A DNA stretch of 14,344 nt from JAETTH01 sp964455975 (GTDB lineage: Bacteria > Bacillota > Clostridia > TANB77 > CAG-508), in the NCBI GenBank assembly GCA_964455975.1, contig CAYVYP010000038.1:1-14344 (forward strand). The letters run 5' to 3'. The notes beneath the pieces are model-generated. The model was given only the letters and a program-made list of their open reading frames with translations, had not been told where the DNA came from and searched no databases. Positions 1 through 8,586 of the stretch are shown here, in pieces. The position numbers and the translations under genes are program-made. The stretch's first letter is position 1, and each line of letters begins with the position of its first letter.

Positions 1-106
1 TTTTAATCTACTATTTATATTCTACCTAACAATTTTATTTTTGGCAATAGGTTTTGTGAATTTTTTCTAAATATAAGTTATTGTTCAGACCAAAATAAGT
101 AGAGTA

Positions 107-288
107 GTAAATAATAATTGTATTTATATAGTTTGTAATGGTTCGTGGGGACCGTTTTAGAAAATGTTAATATAATTTATAAATAGCTTTAAATCCAAAT
201 AATTTCAAGTATTAAGTACTGTTGGTATTTAAATACATTTTCTTTAATGGGGCGAATGGAAAAATATATAAATACAATTATTATTTAC
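107..288. repeat. 24-bp perfect inverted repeat enclosing a 134-nt spacer
   Basis: The stretch before the first gene (1-423) holds no credible coding region, but positions 107-130 are the exact reverse complement of 265-288 (24 of 24). Inside the spacer a second pair, AGAAAATGT near 149-157 and ACATTTTCT near 235-243, lies symmetrically, and short TTCG/CGAA segments also pair, leaving opposed G-rich stretches (TGGGGAC and TGGGGC) as internal loops. Outside the main arms, weaker matches continue (TGTTCAGAC near 82-90 against GTCTAAACA near 309-317; GTGAATT near 57 against AATTCAC near 342). The whole could be a miniature inverted-repeat element of about 300 bp or a structured leader RNA. No terminal target duplication was identified. 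The repeat itself is certain; its nature is not. Confidence 0.8.
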
Positions 289-423
289 GGTTAAAATATT
301 TATAATTAGTCTAAACATTAACAAATATACTTTACTTTTTCAATTCACCGTAAATTTCTTATTTTTTCTTGCTTTTATTTTTCATTTAAGTTAATATATT
401 ATTTGTAAGGAGTATTAGAGTTT

Positions 424-1095
424 ATGACAAGTTTTGTTTTAAAATTAATTGCAATGTGTTCTATGTTTATAGACCATTTAGGTGATTGTTTATTTTCTAG
501 TTTTAGTCCTTTAAATTATGTTGGTAGAATAGCATTTCCTATATTTGCTTTTCAAATTAGCGAAGGTTATTTACATACCAGAGATTTAAAGAGATATTTT
601 ATTAGGCTTGGAATTTTTGCTTTAGTTTCACAAGCTCCTTTTATGTTATTTTTAAGTATTTTTTCAAAAGATGTAATGTCTCTTAATATATTTTTTACTT
701 TAATACTTGGATTACTTGCAATTTTTATTTATGATAAAATTAAATATAAAAGTTTAGGACTTTTAAGTGCCATTATTCTTTGTTTTATTGGTAATTTATT
801 ACGTGTTGATTATGGTTATTATGGAGTTGCTATTATTTTTATTTTTTATTTATTTAAAGATAAAAAGATATTTATGAATAGCTTATTTATTTTGCTTACT
901 ATTATTAAATTTTTACCTAATATAATAAATTCTAATTATTATTATCCATATATTTTACTTACTTTATTTACTATTTTACCTATTGTTTTTATTAATTTAT
1001 ATAATGGAAAACAAGGCAGAAAAACTAATTATTTACTTTATCTTTTCTACCCTGTTCATTTAGGCTTATTATATGTTTTACATTTATTTTTATAA
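424..1095 (+). CDS. TraX-family integral membrane protein
   Basis: The 223-residue product is almost entirely hydrophobic, with about seven to eight predicted membrane segments. It begins with the TraX-type pattern: a first helix containing the MFIDHLGD segment (residues 14-21), then YVGRIAFPIFAFQISEGY (32-49), then Thr/Arg before the second helix. TraX was named for F-pilin N-acetylation, but chromosomal members in Firmicutes are widespread and are acyltransferase-3-like membrane proteins of unknown substrate; acetylation here would be inference. The ATG at 424 follows an AAGGAG about 11 nt upstream, slightly long but acceptable. It is the only plus-strand gene and it ends 4 bp from the stop of the opposing gpr gene, with no clear terminator between them. 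The upstream DNA carries the large inverted repeat. Confidence 0.85.
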   Translation: MTSFVLKLIAMCSMFIDHLGDCLFSSFSPLNYVGRIAFPIFAFQISEGYLHTRDLKRYFIRLGIFALVSQAPFMLFLSIFSKDVMSLNIFFTLILGLLAIFIYDKIKYKSLGLLSAIILCFIGNLLRVDYGYYGVAIIFIFYLFKDKKIFMNSLFILLTIIKFLPNIINSNYYYPYILLTLFTILPIVFINLYNGKQGRKTNYLLYLFYPVHLGLLYVLHLFL

Positions 1096-1099
1096 ATTT

Positions 1100-2038
1100 T
1101 TACATGCTCATATTTATTCCTCTTGCTACAATGCTACTCATATTTTCTATTAACTCATCTATTTCTTTTGGTGTTACTATAAAATTATATTCATTTGGAA
1201 TTAAGCTTTCTTTTATTACTTCATAATTATCTTCATTTTTTAATTTATTTAAGTATTCGTTAGATTCTCCTTTATTTTGTAATTCTTCTATAAATAAATC
1301 CATACTATCATTTACTATTACTGCTGTTTCTACAACTGTTGGTATTCCTATTGCTATAACTGGTATTCCTAAGGAATTTTTTGTTAATTCTTTTCGTTTA
1401 TTATCTACTCCCGCTCCTGGTACTATTCCTGTATCTGCTACTTGAATTGTTGAGCTTATTCTATCCATACTTCTTGATGCTAAGCTATCTATTACTATTA
1501 ATAATTTTGGTTTTACATTTTCTACTATTCCTTTTAAAATATCTCCTGTTTCTATTCCTGTTGTTCCAAGCACTCCTGGAGATATCGCACATACTGGCCT
1601 TGTATTATTTATATCTACATATTGTGGTACATATTCTATTAAATGTTTTGTTATATCTATATCATTAATTACTTTTGGTCCTAAACTATCTGGCGTAACA
1701 TATATATTTCCAAGTCCTACTACTAATATTTCATCTAATGCTTGTGTATATTTATTTATTAGATTTGTTAATTGTGTAGATAATACTTCTGCTGTTTTTT
1801 GAATTTCTTCTTCACTTGCAATTTTTAAGCCTTTTACATCTATTGTGATATACGAGCCTTGTGGTTTTCCTATTGCTTCTTCTCCTTGATTATTTAATAC
1901 ATTTACAGTAAATACTTTTATTTTTTCATCTACTTGTTCTTCTTTTAATTCTATTCCTGGAATTTCGTTTTCTATTTTAGATGCTTTTTTAAAAAGTTCA
2001 ACTCTTTCATTTGCTAAATCTGTTCTGAAATTATACAA
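1100..2038 (-). CDS. GPR germination protease (spore protease, peptidase family A25)
   Basis: GPR degrades the small acid-soluble spore proteins during germination, freeing amino acids and uncoating spore DNA. The 312-residue sequence has the family layout: N-terminal FRTDLANE segment (4-11), GKPQGSYITID (57-67), LVVGLGNIYVTPDSLGP (105-121) and the long conserved block VIDSLASRSMDRISSTIQ (182-199) running into DTGIVPGAGVDNKRKEL (202-218). Asp117 and Asp184 lie in the two segments that hold the proposed catalytic aspartates. The family is made as a zymogen that loses a short N-terminal propeptide; a short N-terminus is present here. The start codon is TTG (2036-2038), supported by AGAGAGG eight nt upstream; no ATG fits. 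It lies 60 bp after holA and is probably cotranscribed. It is the main evidence that the organism sporulates. Confidence 0.95.
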   Translation of the reverse strand: MYNFRTDLANERVELFKKASKIENEIPGIELKEEQVDEKIKVFTVNVLNNQGEEAIGKPQGSYITIDVKGLKIASEEEIQKTAEVLSTQLTNLINKYTQALDEILVVGLGNIYVTPDSLGPKVINDIDITKHLIEYVPQYVDINNTRPVCAISPGVLGTTGIETGDILKGIVENVKPKLLIVIDSLASRSMDRISSTIQVADTGIVPGAGVDNKRKELTKNSLGIPVIAIGIPTVVETAVIVNDSMDLFIEELQNKGESNEYLNKLKNEDNYEVIKESLIPNEYNFIVTPKEIDELIENMSSIVARGINMSM

Positions 2039-2098
2039 AATAAAAACCTCTCTTTCTAATACTATTTTTAGAAAAAAAGGTGTTTTTTATTCATTTTA

Positions 2099-3124
2099 TT
2101 ATGAACAATATTTACAAAGTATTGCTTCTAATCCTAATTGTAAATCTATTAATCCTTGTTTTGAATTTTTGTCTATATTTATTAGTTCTTCTAATATAGC
2201 TCTTAATTCTTCTTCTTTAAAATATTTTGCTTGCATACTATATTTACTTGTTAAAAACATTTGATTTGGTTTTAATCCTAATGATATTGCTAAATTTTTG
2301 TTACTTTTTTCTGCTAATTTAGTTATATATAACTTTTTAAAATGGTTATATAATGTTATTAATATTTTTTGTACTGGTTCTTTTGCATATATTAAATTTT
2401 TTAATATTTCTAAAGCTTGTTTTATATTTTTCTTCCCTAAATTATCTGTTAAATCAAATATTTTTGCTTCTAATACTTTTATTGAAAGTAGATCTATATC
2501 TTCTTTTTTTATAGTTCCATTTTCTTCTGCAAATTCAATTAATTTCCTTATTTCATTTATTAAATCTTGCATATTTGTTCCGCAACACTCTACAAAATAT
2601 TTTAGTGTTTGTTCATCTATATTCACTTTATATGCATTACAAATATATTTAATTCTTCCAATTATTTGAGGTAATTTTTGTGCTTCAAAATTACAAACTT
2701 CCCCATATTTATCTATTATAGAATATAACTGATTTTTATCTGCTTCTTGTTCTATAAAAATTATTATGCAAGTTTTATTTATTACATCTATATTTTCTTC
2801 TATATATTGTTTTAATTTATTAGAAAATTCTAGCAATAAAGATGTTTTTGTTTTTGTTTCCTTTTTAAAAAGTCCTGTATTTTTTGCAATTATCAATTTT
2901 TTTTCATATCCAAAACTTGGTGTTTCTATATCTGAAATTATATTAATTACATTTGTTTCATCTATTTTTATATAATTTATACCATCTACAATTTCACCAA
3001 ATTTTGTTTTTATTTTTTTTACAGCATTTTCTAAAAGATATGTTTCTTCTCCATAAAGTAAATATATGCTTTTATTTAACTTATCTGTTTTTAATTCTTG
3101 TTCTAAATTTTCTACTGTTACCAT
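2099..3124 (-). CDS. holA: DNA polymerase III subunit delta
   Basis: HolA is the delta subunit of the clamp loader, which opens the beta sliding clamp. The 341-residue length is typical. Visible family marks are the N-terminal YLLYGEETYLLENAVKKIK segment (22-40), a Rossmann-like N-terminal domain ending near residue 140, a middle helical domain with FVECCGTNMQDLINEIRKL (173-191), and the C-terminal collar domain with AKYF and LQLGLEAILCKYC at the end. Like other delta subunits it has no Walker A motif. ATG at 3124 follows AAAGGAG with 8 nt spacing. It lies 16 bp after the debranching-type gene and 60 bp before gpr. In many Clostridia and Bacilli holA has rpsT next to it; rpsT is not present here. 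Confidence 0.93.
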   Translation of the reverse strand: MVTVENLEQELKTDKLNKSIYLLYGEETYLLENAVKKIKTKFGEIVDGINYIKIDETNVINIISDIETPSFGYEKKLIIAKNTGLFKKETKTKTSLLLEFSNKLKQYIEENIDVINKTCIIIFIEQEADKNQLYSIIDKYGEVCNFEAQKLPQIIGRIKYICNAYKVNIDEQTLKYFVECCGTNMQDLINEIRKLIEFAEENGTIKKEDIDLLSIKVLEAKIFDLTDNLGKKNIKQALEILKNLIYAKEPVQKILITLYNHFKKLYITKLAEKSNKNLAISLGLKPNQMFLTSKYSMQAKYFKEEELRAILEELINIDKNSKQGLIDLQLGLEAILCKYCS

Positions 3125-3140
3125 ATATTTACTCCTTTTT

Positions 3141-5168
3141 TTATTTTTCTAATAAAATTCTATAAACTTCTGCTACGCTCCAAGCTTGTGCTACTGCTCC
3201 TTTAGGTAAATGTGTAGAATTTGAATCATATATTTCTGATATACTTCCAACACATCCATCTTCATATATAGATTTTTCAAATGTTTTAGTAATATTTTCT
3301 ATAAATTTATTATATTTTTCTTGTAATTCTATTTTTTCTTTTTTATTTTTTGTAGCTTGCAAAATAGCTTTAAAACTATCATTATATATTCCTAAAAGCC
3401 ATGGCCATGTGATACCTTGATGATAACTCATATCTCTTTTAAATCCATCGCCTTCATATACTTCTATGTAATTTTTTTCTCCTTTTGCTAAAGTTTTTAA
3501 TCCATAATTATTTAATAATTTCTTTGTTACTGTTTCAAACATTGTTTTTGCTTCTATAGAACTTGGTTCTAATACTTTATATGTTAATCCTATACTAAAT
3601 AATTGGTTTGGCCTTATTTTAGCATCTCCTAAAACATCATATAAACATTTCTTTTTAGAATTATAGAATTTTTCTTTAAAAGATTTTTGACATTTATTTG
3701 CTAAATCTGTATATTTTTTTGCCTTTTTGCTATCTTTAAAAATAATTGTTAATTCTTCTAATATTTTTAAGCTATTATACCACATACTATTTATTTCAAC
3801 CGCTTTTCCATTTCTTGGTGTAGCAGCAAAGTCTCCATATTTAGCATCCATCCATGTATTTTGTGTTTCTTCAGTTCCAGATACAATTAAATTATCTGTA
3901 TCTAAATAAATGTTATTATTATCAACATCTATTCCTTTTATATATGCATCTATTATTTCTATTAATTTTTCATATATATTATCTTTTATAAATTTAAAAT
4001 CTGATGTATATTTTAAATATTTATGTACTTGTTCAAATAATAGTAAAGAACTATCTACACTATTATATAATGGTCTATTATCATAACCAGAATATCCATT
4101 TGGAACTAGTCCAAATTTTATATCTCTTATTGTTGTTAAAAGAACTTCTCTTGCAATATCATATCTTTTGGTTTTTAATAACAATCCTTCAAATGATATT
4201 AAGCTATCTCTTCCCCAATCTAGAAACCAATAATATCCTGCAATTATAGTATGTAATCCAAAATTTGGTCTATATACTATAAAATTATCTGCTGCTACAA
4301 TATAATCTTTTATAAACTCTCTATGATTTTTTATTTTTTCTAAATCTTTATTTTTTATTAATTCACTATCAAAAATTAATCCATTTATTCTTGCAATTTC
4401 ATCACTTATTACTTGCTTTGCACTAATTTGTTCTATATTTTCTTCTAATGAACAAATAATAGAAATTTCTTTTTCCTCATTTGGTTCTAATTCTATTTCA
4501 TATTTTCCTGATACTATTAAATCTTCTTCTGGGAAAAAACCTCTTTTTTCTTCCTCAATATAATACATATTCTTAAATATATCGTTTTTATGTTCTATAT
4601 ATTTTCCTTCACTAGAATATATATATATTGGAAATGTGCTATTATCATCTATAACCAATTTCACTTTATTTTTATTGATTTCTTGGTTAATTTTATAGTT
4701 ATGGTCTGTATTCATTTGATGAAAATCTCTAAAATTTAATATTGGTGCCAAATTTAGCTTTGTTTTAGTATTTTGATTTTTTATTTTATATAATATGCAT
4801 ACTGTATTTTTTCTATATTCCATACATATCAATTTTTTAATAATAATATTTTCTACCTTGTATGTAAATATTGGAATATAATCTTTTTCAAACTCTTCTA
4901 AATACTTATATCCTTCAGATATATAATTTTTGCACATGTTTGTATATAAATTATATTTTTTTTCATTTATTTCTATACTTTCATCTATTTTAGATAATAT
5001 TAAATGTCTACTAGCTGGTGGCATAAGTGGTGCTACTAATAATCCATGATATTTTCTTGTGTTTGCTCCTATTATTGTAGAGCTGCTATATCCTCCTATT
5101 CCATTTGTTATTATCCATTCTTTTGTTATTCCATTTTCTAATAATAAATCTTTTTTATTATATTTCAT
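3141..5168 (-). CDS. Amylo-alpha-1,6-glucosidase / glycogen debranching enzyme-type protein (GH133-like)
   Basis: The 675-residue protein has two parts. The N-terminal beta-rich domain (about 1-260) carries NGIGGYSSSTIIGANTRKYHG (22-42), the hallmark of the debranching-enzyme N-terminal domain. The C-terminal (alpha/alpha)6-barrel domain (about 280-675) carries WFLDWGRDSLIS (314-325), YNSVDSSLLLFE (368-379), a WMDAKYGDFAATPRNGKAVEIN block near 440-461, a DMSYHQGITWPWLLG block near 588-602, and HLPKGAVAQAWSVAE at the end. These are the conserved blocks of archaeal/bacterial-type enzymes that hydrolyse alpha-1,6 branches in glycogen or maltodextrins in the cytoplasm; the exact substrate is not read from sequence. 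No signal peptide is seen. ATG at 5168 follows GGGAG by 7 nt and the gene begins 16 bp after the YvcK-like gene, so it is part of the murB-gpr run. Confidence 0.9.
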   Translation of the reverse strand: MKYNKKDLLLENGITKEWIITNGIGGYSSSTIIGANTRKYHGLLVAPLMPPASRHLILSKIDESIEINEKKYNLYTNMCKNYISEGYKYLEEFEKDYIPIFTYKVENIIIKKLICMEYRKNTVCILYKIKNQNTKTKLNLAPILNFRDFHQMNTDHNYKINQEINKNKVKLVIDDNSTFPIYIYSSEGKYIEHKNDIFKNMYYIEEEKRGFFPEEDLIVSGKYEIELEPNEEKEISIICSLEENIEQISAKQVISDEIARINGLIFDSELIKNKDLEKIKNHREFIKDYIVAADNFIVYRPNFGLHTIIAGYYWFLDWGRDSLISFEGLLLKTKRYDIAREVLLTTIRDIKFGLVPNGYSGYDNRPLYNSVDSSLLLFEQVHKYLKYTSDFKFIKDNIYEKLIEIIDAYIKGIDVDNNNIYLDTDNLIVSGTEETQNTWMDAKYGDFAATPRNGKAVEINSMWYNSLKILEELTIIFKDSKKAKKYTDLANKCQKSFKEKFYNSKKKCLYDVLGDAKIRPNQLFSIGLTYKVLEPSSIEAKTMFETVTKKLLNNYGLKTLAKGEKNYIEVYEGDGFKRDMSYHQGITWPWLLGIYNDSFKAILQATKNKKEKIELQEKYNKFIENITKTFEKSIYEDGCVGSISEIYDSNSTHLPKGAVAQAWSVAEVYRILLEK

Positions 5169-5184
5169 TAGTATCTCCCTTGTA

Positions 5185-6789
5185 TTACTTCTTTGTTTTC
5201 AACTTTTCTATCTTTGTATGTTTTGGTTTCATATGAGCTGCTTTTATCTCATTTTGCTCAATATTTTTTTGCTCTTTTTGTTTATTTATATTCTTCTTAT
5301 TTTTTTGAGTTTGTTTATCTGCATTTTTTATTGTTTCTATTCTTTCTTTGTATTTTATTCCAAATTTACTTGGTTTTCTTACTTCTTCTTTTTCTTTAAA
5401 TCTATTATTTCTTTTTTCTTTTAATCTTTTAGGTTTTGCTTTTGATTTATTTTTTATTTTACTTTCTTTTAATCTTGTATTCATCATAAAATATTCTGGT
5501 GTATTTTGAGAATCTTTAAATTTTAAATCTTCACAAATTAATTCTATAATAGATTCTGCAACAGATGCTGGGTTATGTCTTATAAATTCTCCATTTACAT
5601 ATGCTAAATCTCTTTGAATTAATTTAACTCCAAGTTCTTTTGCTTTAGAAATATCTTGCTCAACTAAGTCTGCGCCTTCTTTATTATATCTTTTTATAAT
5701 TTCTGGTATTATTTCTCCAGTATCATATATACAATACTCTACAATTCCTCTTCCTGCGTGTTCAATAATTGTATTTATATGATCATATACACTATAATTA
5801 TCTGTTTGTCCTGGTTCTGTCATAATATTAGTTACATATATTTTCATTGCTTTACTTTCTTTTATTGCTTTTGAAACACCTTTAACTAATAAGTTTGGAA
5901 TTACATTTGTATATAAACTTCCTGGTCCAATTACTATTGCATCTGCATTTTCAATTGCTTCTAATACTCCTGGTGCTGGTCTACAATTAGTTGGTGACAA
6001 ATATATTCTATTAATTTTACTAACTTTTTTATATACAATTTCTGCTATTTTATCTTTTTGTTCTATTATTGTTCCATCTTGAAGCTCTGCTACTATATGC
6101 ATTTCATCTAAAGTTACTGGAAGTACTCTTCCTACAATGTTTAATATATCTTTACTTTCTTCTATAGAGTCTGTAAAATTTCCATATAATTTTTCCATTG
6201 CTGAAAAATATATATCACTAAAAGATAAATTTTTTAATTTACCTGAATCAAATTTTAAATTCATAATTCCTTCCATAGAATTTTCGTCTTTTGATAGGGC
6301 AATTAAACTTTCTTTTATATCTCCTAATGGTAACACTTCAAGCTCTTTTCTTGAATCTGTTGGCATATTTCCATAATTAGATACTGTTACTATTGCAGTT
6401 ATGTTACTTGTATAATTTTTTATTCCTTTAAGTACAGTATTTAGTCCTGACCCTCCACCTATTACAACGATATTTGGTCCTTTATCATATACTTTTTTAT
6501 TAAATATTAATGATTTTACCGCACTTTGATTTTCACTTTCTGCTCTTGTATCACTAGCTTCTACTAAAAGTTCTAATGTTCTTTTTTGAATAAAAACTAT
6601 TCCTAATATTATACTAGTAAATCCAACAACAAATGATATTACTATTTTTCCTACTTCAATAAATGATAACTCCTTAAATACTAATATTTCTGATATTCCA
6701 TAGCATGTAAGAATTATTCCTACTATTATTAAAAACATCCATCTTTTCATTTTTGTATTTGCTTTAAACCATTCTAAAAAACCATTCAT
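5185..6789 (-). CDS. yvcK: Divergent YvcK/CofD-like protein with N-terminal membrane anchor and Lys-rich tail
   Basis: YvcK proteins (gluconeogenesis factor family, CofD fold) bind UDP-sugars and affect cell-wall synthesis and growth on gluconeogenic carbon sources. This 534-residue member has two membrane helices (about 17-36 and 46-67), then the CofD-like domain (about 105-420) with IVVIGGGSGL (107-116), IGPGSLYTNVIPNLL (287-301) and NIMTEPGQTDNYS (321-333). The C-terminus from about 440 on is very rich in Lys, Arg, Gln and Asn and is probably disordered. Odd point: where family members have the (D/N)GGS(S/T)G motif after the second strand, this protein has SNYGNMPTDS (137-146), and the later GHSFGN-type motif reads NLSFSD (187-192). 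Ligand binding may be altered. ATG at 6789 has AAAGGAG 8 nt upstream, 14 bp after the murB stop. The murB neighbourhood fits a cell-envelope role; rapZ and whiA, often nearby in Bacillota, are absent from the window. Confidence 0.85.
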   Translation of the reverse strand: MNGFLEWFKANTKMKRWMFLIIVGIILTCYGISEILVFKELSFIEVGKIVISFVVGFTSIILGIVFIQKRTLELLVEASDTRAESENQSAVKSLIFNKKVYDKGPNIVVIGGGSGLNTVLKGIKNYTSNITAIVTVSNYGNMPTDSRKELEVLPLGDIKESLIALSKDENSMEGIMNLKFDSGKLKNLSFSDIYFSAMEKLYGNFTDSIEESKDILNIVGRVLPVTLDEMHIVAELQDGTIIEQKDKIAEIVYKKVSKINRIYLSPTNCRPAPGVLEAIENADAIVIGPGSLYTNVIPNLLVKGVSKAIKESKAMKIYVTNIMTEPGQTDNYSVYDHINTIIEHAGRGIVEYCIYDTGEIIPEIIKRYNKEGADLVEQDISKAKELGVKLIQRDLAYVNGEFIRHNPASVAESIIELICEDLKFKDSQNTPEYFMMNTRLKESKIKNKSKAKPKRLKEKRNNRFKEKEEVRKPSKFGIKYKERIETIKNADKQTQKNKKNINKQKEQKNIEQNEIKAAHMKPKHTKIEKLKTKK

Positions 6790-6803
6790 TTTATATTCTC
6801 CTT

Positions 6804-7727
6804 TTAATCTTCGCCTATTATTTGTACTTCTTCTTGTAATTGTTTTTCAAATTTTTTATAAACAATGTCAATTATTTCTTTTTCTAATTCCATTACATCT
6901 TTTGATGTTGCATCTTTACTATTTATAATAAATCCGGCATGTTTTGTTGAAACTTCTGCTCCTCCAACTTTTTTTCCTTTAAGTCCTGCTTCATCAATAA
7001 GTTTTGCAGTAATAAAATCATTTCCTCTTTTGAAAAAACTTCCTGCACTTGGAAATTCTATAGGTTGCTTTTCTTTTCTTGATAAAATATTTTCATCCAT
7101 TTTGGCTTTTATTATATCTTTATTTCCATAAGATAAACTTAAAGTTGTTTCTAATATAATACATTTTGTTTTTGAAAAGATGCTATTTCTATATTCAAAA
7201 TCATGTTGCTGATTACTAATTTCATGTATTTGTCCATTATAGTCCATATATCTTGTATTTTCTACTATATTCGCCATTTCAGAGCCATATGCTCCAGAAT
7301 TCATTTTAATTGCTCCACCTATAGTTCCTGGAATTCCAACTGCAAATTCTAATCCTGTTATTCCTTCTTTTAAACATTTTTGTGATAATAATGGTAACAT
7401 TACTCCTGCTCCTGCTATTACCTTTACATTATTTTCATCAGTTTTAGAAATTGTTATTTCTTTTAACTCTAACTTTATAACAATTCCTCTTATGCCGCCA
7501 TCTTTAACTAAAATATTACTTCCATTTCCTAAAATAAATATTGGTATATTATCTTCTTCTGAAATTTTTAATACATATTTTATTTCTTCAAGATTATCTA
7601 ATTTTAAAAATATATCTGCTATTCCACCTATTTTAAATGTTGTATGTTTTTTCATTGGTTCATCTAAATATATTTTTTCTTTTTCTATATTTTCTAAAAG
7701 CTTATCGTATACTTGTTTTATATCCAA
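6804..7727 (-). CDS. murB: UDP-N-acetylmuramate dehydrogenase
   Basis: MurB is the FAD enzyme that reduces UDP-GlcNAc-enolpyruvate to UDP-MurNAc with NADPH in the cytoplasmic stage of peptidoglycan synthesis. The family marks are a TTFKIGG segment near the start, the FAD-binding ILGNGSNILV (about 65-74 from this start), AVGIPGTIGGAIKMNSGAYG, the catalytic-type Tyr-Arg pair in FEYRNS, the PSAGSFFKR proton-donor Ser loop, and a C-terminal EEV with the conserved Glu. Size is about 307 residues. The start is best placed at TTG 7725-7727: AAGGAG ends 8 nt upstream of it, whereas the upstream in-frame GTG (7734-7736) overlaps that ribosome binding site and cannot use it. It is probably the first gene of the murB-gpr run. 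Confidence 0.95.
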   Translation of the reverse strand: MDIKQVYDKLLENIEKEKIYLDEPMKKHTTFKIGGIADIFLKLDNLEEIKYVLKISEEDNIPIFILGNGSNILVKDGGIRGIVIKLELKEITISKTDENNVKVIAGAGVMLPLLSQKCLKEGITGLEFAVGIPGTIGGAIKMNSGAYGSEMANIVENTRYMDYNGQIHEISNQQHDFEYRNSIFSKTKCIILETTLSLSYGNKDIIKAKMDENILSRKEKQPIEFPSAGSFFKRGNDFITAKLIDEAGLKGKKVGGAEVSTKHAGFIINSKDATSKDVMELEKEIIDIVYKKFEKQLQEEVQIIGED

Positions 7728-7800
7728 ATTTATCACTCCTTAAGTTTTTAGTATATTATATTTTGCTTTTTATTTTTCATTACTTATTTATACTTGCTAA

Positions 7801-7829
7801 ATTTTATCATTTTTAAGCTAATATTACAA
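7801..7829 (-). promoter_or_regulatory. Candidate sigma-A-type promoter for the murB operon
   Basis: Read on the minus strand there is a -35-like TTGTAA (7824-7829), a 17-bp spacer and a -10-like TAAAAT (7801-7806) preceded by TG, giving an extended -10. It lies about 75 nt upstream of the TTG start of murB and just downstream of the neighbouring gene's terminator. In DNA this AT-rich, chance matches are common, so support comes from spacing and position only. A second TATAAT (7755-7760) nearer the gene lacks a good -35. Confidence 0.4.
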
Positions 7830-7850
7830 CTAATTAATGATAAATAAAAT

Positions 7851-7899
7851 AAAAAAAACATATCTTATTTAAATAAATTATCTAAATAAGATATGTTTT
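7851..7899 (-). terminator. Rho-independent terminator after the Bax inhibitor-1 family gene
   Basis: Positions 7855-7871 and 7883-7899 are exact reverse complements (17 bp) around an 11-nt loop. On the minus strand the stem runs into a tract of T residues (complement of the A run 7851-7858). It starts 16 nt past the stop codon of the 7915-8562 gene and separates it from murB. The stem is AT-rich, as expected in this genome. Confidence 0.85.
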
Positions 7900-7914
7900 C
7901 AAATTAACTTTTTA

Positions 7915-8562
7915 CTAATCTTTTCTTTTTGCAAATATAGATAAAATTCTTAAGAATAAATTTATGAAATCTAAATATAATTGCATTGCCCCATATATAT
8001 GTATTTTATTTTCATCCATGTTTTCATTTTCTGCAAGTGCTTTTATTTTATTTATATCATATATTGTAATTCCACAGAATATTGCAAGTATTGCCCAATC
8101 TATTATAATATAAATTATATCGTTTTTTAGAAATAAATTAATAATACTTACTAATATTCCCATTATTAATCCTATAAATAAAATAGTTCCAAATTTTGAT
8201 AAGTCTTTTTTAGTTATATATCCATATAGTGAAAGACCTCCAAATAATCCTGTAGTAGCTACAAATGCCCATATTATTGAAGTTAAATCATATGTGTAAA
8301 ATATTACTGATAATGTTACTCCATTTACCATTGAATATACAAAAAATAATATTCCTACTATTGTTGCTGGTAATTTTTTAAATAAAAATGTAAATAATAA
8401 AACTACAACCAATTCAACTATTAATGCTATTGCAAATGTAGATTCTCCTATTAAATTAGAAATTAATCCTGATGAATATGTATACCATGCTACTATTGCT
8501 GTTCCTAATAATCCTAAAAACATCCACAAAAATGTTTTTTGAAAGACTTTATTTTCTTCCAT
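7915..8562 (-). CDS. Bax inhibitor-1 / YccA family membrane protein
   Basis: The 215-residue product is a polytopic membrane protein with about seven hydrophobic segments. It shows the family features: an N-terminal helix of the FLWMFLGLLGTAIVAWYTY type (12-30), a central GLFGGLSLYGYITKKDLSKFGTIL region (about 105-128), and a C-terminal DINKIKALAE plus GAMQLYLDFINLFLRILSIF (about 190-209) ending in charged residues. Bacterial members such as YetJ form pH-sensitive calcium leak channels, and others interact with the FtsH protease; neither role is shown here. ATG at 8562 has AGGAGG with 8 nt spacing. The gene starts 24 bp after tRNA-Glu, so it may be read from the tRNA promoter, and it ends at a strong terminator. 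Confidence 0.9.
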   Translation of the reverse strand: MEENKVFQKTFLWMFLGLLGTAIVAWYTYSSGLISNLIGESTFAIALIVELVVVLLFTFLFKKLPATIVGILFFVYSMVNGVTLSVIFYTYDLTSIIWAFVATTGLFGGLSLYGYITKKDLSKFGTILFIGLIMGILVSIINLFLKNDIIYIIIDWAILAIFCGITIYDINKIKALAENENMDENKIHIYGAMQLYLDFINLFLRILSIFAKRKD

Positions 8563-8586
8563 TTTTTATTCCTCCTATAATTATTT

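Noticed and set aside
1093..1102. Shared bidirectional terminator between the TraX-family gene and gpr
   Set aside because: Only 4 bp separate the stop codons and no stem-loop with a T tract was recognised around them.
1381..1668. Plus-strand open frames inside gpr, holA, mrnC, rbgA and others
   Set aside because: They are Leu/Phe-rich antisense frames created by A-rich coding on the other strand, with no ribosome binding sites and no family motifs.
7728..7736. GTG at 7734-7736 as the murB start
   Set aside because: It overlaps the AAGGAG ribosome binding site; the TTG nine bases on has correct spacing.
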